Below, piece by piece: positions 60,215-64,000 of a DNA stretch of 64,000 nt (position 1 is its first letter; each line of letters opens with the position of its first letter). The DNA comes from Typha latifolia (taxonomy: Eukaryota > Streptophyta > Magnoliopsida > Poales > Typhaceae). The position numbers and the translations under genes were made by a program. The notes beneath the pieces were generated by a model that saw only the letters and a list, made by a program, of their open reading frames with translations, searched no databases and was not told the DNA's origin. The DNA is taken from the NCBI GenBank assembly GCA_019914945.1, contig CM034103.1, positions 13,454,001-13,518,000 of the forward strand. The letters are read 5' to 3'.

Positions 60215-63200
60215 TCATGCATCTATTGACAATTGCTTCTTGTGTTTCCTAGGTTTATCCTGCATCTTCTCGAGTTTCTCGATTGCAAATTTCCCACTGC
60301 TCACTGAACCCTCTTGTGCACTGCAAATCTGCGGCTTTATACCAAACCCAAGTTTCTCGCGCACACCGCTCCATCCACTCTTCTCACGGCCCAAATTCTC
60401 GATCTCTTCTTTCATGCTTGAGCACTCCTTCTCGAGCTCAGCCACCCGCATCCTCATGCTATCCATGCTGACCTTCAAGACCTGGTTGTCCCTGACAGTT
60501 GATGCCCAGCCAGCACCCTCACCAGAGACCGGAAGCCCGCTTATAAGTGGCCTTGAATTATCGAGATTGTCAGACATAAAGAAGCATCCAGCAATAGAAC
60601 TCCTCAGTTGAAGCTGCTCAAAGAAGAGGACTTGGACGACGACACGTAGAGGAAGCCTCTCATTCTGCGCAGCATGAGTGCAAGCCTCCAGAGAGAGTTT
60701 TTGGCAGTCCATTAGCCTGCAGAGCTCCTCCCTTTCTGACTCTGTGAGCCATGGATGTGCCTGAACATATAAGATGTAAAAATAGGACAAATATATCAGA
60801 TTGAGTAGCTGTATGAACTCTGAATATATTTGAATTCTCCATTACCTTCAAATAAATGTCAATGGCACGATAGAGTCCGTCATCCAATGGTCGGGCATAA
60901 TCTGGTATAGCTGCAGCGAGAGAATGAAACTTGGGTAGCTTTAAGTTGACATCTGGTGCAACCTCAGCCAGATAACCATCAATTAGCTTGGAAACTGTAG
61001 TAATTGGTATCAGCGATGGGGAACCCAACAATTGTCCATCTTCAGCAAGACCAGGGGAGGCTCCTCCAGTTTCCTGATCGATAGCTAAGAAATGATCGAG
61101 AATCCTACGAACACAATCCACATCATAGAGTGTTTCAGTGGAGTCAGAGAAGTTGGGTATCAGTAGATCTTCCAATGTTGCTTGTTCTAATTGCATTCCT
61201 ATCCTTCTCTCCAAGTTGGACAAGCAGGAGGAGCTAGCTTGCAGGATGATTGCAGTCCTAAGAAGACCAAATAAAAGCTTACATGGTGTCATCCCCTTCT
61301 GCAAAGGCAACAGCCTATCAATCTCCTCAAGGAGATGCTTCTGTTCATCTTCGGAAGGCACCGCCAATAAAGTTGTGGATGCAAAACGATTGCTAATATT
61401 GCTCATGCTTTGACGCCTATTGAGCGCTGGCAGATGCCTTTTGGCATAGAAGTTAAGAGAGCCTACAATCATCTCTTGCTTGATGCCTCGATGTTCCATG
61501 ACTGAAATCAACTTCTTATACAAAGGAAGGCTTAAAGCTGATACATCTTCATACCACCAATCTGAATTACTATTTCTAGGTCTGGCTCCTGTGCTTATCC
61601 CATTCCACAGAACGCTCCCTCCAGGGCTCTGCCTAGGACCAGATTCCATCATGGGCCAACCGAACATATTGGGATCAGTACATGCTTTAATAGCTAAGGA
61701 GTCGATGCATCTCTTCACAATTTGCAATTCTTCAGCCTGAGGAAGAACATCATCACAAGTCTGAAGTGCTTTAATGGAATCTTTCCAGCTTCGCAGGACT
61801 ACTTGGTTGAAGAAATTCTCAGTCAGAGCAATCAAATTGCCCTCCGCGATCTCTTCGGTCATCTGAAGATATTCCGCAGCACAGCGTAGATAAACAACAT
61901 TTGAGGAAGTCATTTCAAATTTTACACCATAGCAGAACTTGGCTGCTAATTCAAATGCTTTAGCTCCAGCAGGAACATCAGGAAGCTCTACAACACAACC
62001 TTCTTCCCCCTCATCAGATTTCTCTCTGATCAACTTTTCCAGAAGACCACTCTTGGATAACAAAGGAAACTACAGCAAGGAAGAAACATAATAAGGGGAA
62101 TGGCCACCACAGTTATTCAACATACAAGAAGCAAAAAGAAAAGAAAAAACTCGACCAACTTCAAATATGCCAGGTGATCTCTTTATCATTTAAAGCATTT
62201 ACTTTATTAATGGTTAATCTTCCATGATTGCTTACATTATCCTATAACATTTTAAGAAAAAATTTGCATTTTGGTAATCAGCTGTCTTTAGTTATGAAAC
62301 TGTGTTAGTGCCCAGTGAATGAATTTCGGACACATCTAACTATCTAAGAGTCTTTTAATGCATTACTGAAGTAGAGAAAAAAAATACAGAGATAATAATG
62401 CATATTCTTATTTTTTTTCATTACTTACAAGTGGTTGTTTACGAACTAAAATTACACTTCCAAGATGAATATCTTCAGAGGAGAAAGCTGAAAATATCCA
62501 GAAAATGAATTTACTATGCTTCTCAGTTCTCACCATCTCATAAGGTAAATATATGCACTATGGAATGTGCATGGTTTCACTGCAAGTAAGTTTGAACTTT
62601 GAAGACTGACCCAAGAGTTGCAATCTCTCCATAACAAATAATGTGCAGAATCCAGGAAGCTTTCGTTTGTACTTTGTATATAGTCAACTTCAAGCTTAAG
62701 AACACTAATAAAATAAAATTTCTTGGTAGAAAACTACCTTGTGCAGATGAAATGACATTTCTCCAACCTCCACAGTAATATCGCTGGGAAGACCAGTTGT
62801 GCAGAACCTGCAAGAAGACAATAAAATAAGACAAGTATAGCAGTAACTAGCATTTCCTAAGGTTGGTGTAGTGAATTTTGCCTTGACTCATGTCATATAA
62901 GATATAAAGATGTATGAGCATTATACTGCAACAAAAATAGCAAACAGCCAATTGCTCATCTCTCACATGTGAACAGCATTGCAAGCTTATAATTGAATTG
63001 AAATTAGAGCATGACTAAAGGGTGGCAAGAAGTTTCTGAGTCTGGAGGAACTTCTAGTAAAGTGACAAAATTAACTAGGCTCGATCACATTTGGCAATGA
63101 TGTGTTGAGAGCCACCTGATCTTTTGCTCCAAGAGAGTATGTGCCCCGAGGAAAAAAAAAGAAAGAAATTCAGCCAGGAATGAGCTGACCTCTTAAGGAA

Positions 63201-63583
63201 AGGGAAAGCAAACAACATAATTAACATAATGCGAACACTAAAATCATCAAGCCTTACAGCTCTAGTTTTCTTCTTAAATAGCATAAACATTGGACTAAGA
63301 GTTTAGAATTCTTATCTATGCTGCTACAAGAACATGAATCAGAAGTACCAGTTTTTTAACTATTAAATATCAGTGGCCTAAATAACAAGAGAAGAACCAT
63401 TTGAATAGGCTCAAAATGGAACCAACTTAAAGCCAAATTTAATGCAGAAAACTTAAAGATTTCAACAAAATTATAACTCATTCAATATAAAAGCAAAAGC
63501 TGCAAGAAGAAGAACAAAGCATACCAGGCCCGCCCTTGGCGTTTGAATGATTCAGATTTTGATCCCAACTTCATACAGGCCAT
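60215..63583 (-). CDS. BTB/POZ NPH3-family protein, At1g30440 type
   Basis: Four exons on the minus strand: 63583-63525, 62807-62738, 62069-60846, 60760-60215 (TGA), giving 632 residues. NPH3/RPT2 proteins serve as substrate adaptors for CUL3 E3 ligases, many in blue-light or auxin signalling at the plasma membrane. The N-terminus [20 protein letters not shown], then [20 protein letters not shown], starts a BTB domain (about 28-130, with [20 protein letters not shown]). The NPH3 domain runs from about [20 protein letters not shown] (213) to [20 protein letters not shown] and [10 protein letters not shown] coiled coil ([20 protein letters not shown]) and a basic tail follow. The match to At1g30440 as I recall it is close over the whole length, including [18 protein letters not shown]. 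Introns interrupt the BTB region and the end of the NPH3 domain at conserved places. No defects. Confidence 0.95.
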
Positions 63584-64000
63584 CTTCCTCAGAGAACAAA
63601 AGTCGAGGCAAATATCGCTTATAAATCCTCAAAAAGGAAATCAATTGGATTCTCGTAAAATGTATACAATAGTGAGCCCTGGATTTAGAGCATAGAATCT
63701 CCTAAAAGTCAAAAACCCTAAATTAAGCAAAATCTCTCAACGAAACAACAATTCCTCCTGGAATAAACAATCCCTAACTTATGCCCTACCCAACTACAAT
63801 AGAAACTCTAGTCAAGGACCGACGGAGTAAAGATCTGCCTATGAACACCTTCAAACTCAAAATATTAGATCAAAAATCAGGCATATAAACTGTAAAAGCC
63901 ACAAAAGACTAAACATTTATTAGAAAACACAGGCAGGGTCAGTCCTCCACCAAGCAATACCATCACCCAAATCAGCCTCAGAACATACCGGAATAATCAA
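63584..64000. other. Upstream region of the NPH3-family gene
   Basis: Leader and promoter region, AT-rich. No TATA box is obvious and no other gene is seen before the window ends. Confidence 0.5.

Noticed and set aside
60114..60611. 165-codon plus-strand frame near 60.1-60.6 kb
   Set aside because: Antisense to the last exon of the NPH3-family gene; no motif of its own.
1..64000. tRNA, rRNA, CRISPR-like arrays or intact retrotransposon ends
   Set aside because: I looked for B-box-like GGTTCGA contexts, spaced repeats and LTR pairs. Nothing met even a lenient standard by eye.

Overview
This window is nuclear DNA of a flowering plant. Every coding gene except the first is split by GT-AG introns, and many protein families are plant-specific. 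The GC-rich coding sequence of some genes (the first gene, NAC exon 1, NAGK exon 1) against AT-rich introns and spacers, and the long (AT)n, (CT)n and (GA)n tracts, suggest a monocot, probably not a grass. That placement is an inference. Exon coordinates were built by hand from splice signals, reading phase and recalled family similarity. In each multi-exon model the phases close to a whole number of codons. UTR limits are mostly unknown.

Layout. 0-1 kb: intronless DUF1645-like gene (-). 5.6-8.1 kb: NAC21/22-type transcription factor (+) with a miR164 site in its last exon. 10.6-12.1 kb: LSD1-type zinc-finger protein (-), with a composite hAT-like element (12,434-13,223) upstream in its leader intron or promoter. 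16.3-22.5 kb: PRUNE-like protein of the DHH/DHHA2 family (-). 22.5-32.7 kb: gene-poor, microsatellite-rich, with a decayed RNase H retroelement fragment and a clear MIR160 hairpin at about 28.3 kb. 32.7-39.2 kb: N-acetylglucosamine kinase (+) with a 600-bp hAT-like element in intron 4. 40.2-43.6 kb: WPP domain-associated coiled-coil protein (-). 45.1-48.3 kb: 2-succinylbenzoate-CoA ligase AAE14/MenE (-). 49.0-51.3 kb: ribosomal protein P0 (-). 52.1-59.2 kb: divergent CNOT9/RCD1-like subunit (-). 60.2-63.6 kb: NPH3/BTB protein of the At1g30440 type (-).

The genes do not form a pathway or cluster; they are ordinary neighbours. The order NPH3 (At1g30440-like), AAE14 (At1g30520-like), NAGK (At1g30540-like) matches a stretch of Arabidopsis chromosome 1 as I recall it, which suggests old conserved gene order. 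Regulation by small RNA appears twice: a miR164 target in the NAC gene and a MIR160 locus.

I found no convincing previously undescribed system. The items most worth a second look are the MIR160 locus with a (CT)n tract abutting its hairpin, the PRUNE-like protein without the DHH motif, the divergent CNOT9 copy, the two related hAT-like elements (one a composite with direct-repeat arms), and a small unassigned membrane-type ORF at 39.4-39.7 kb.
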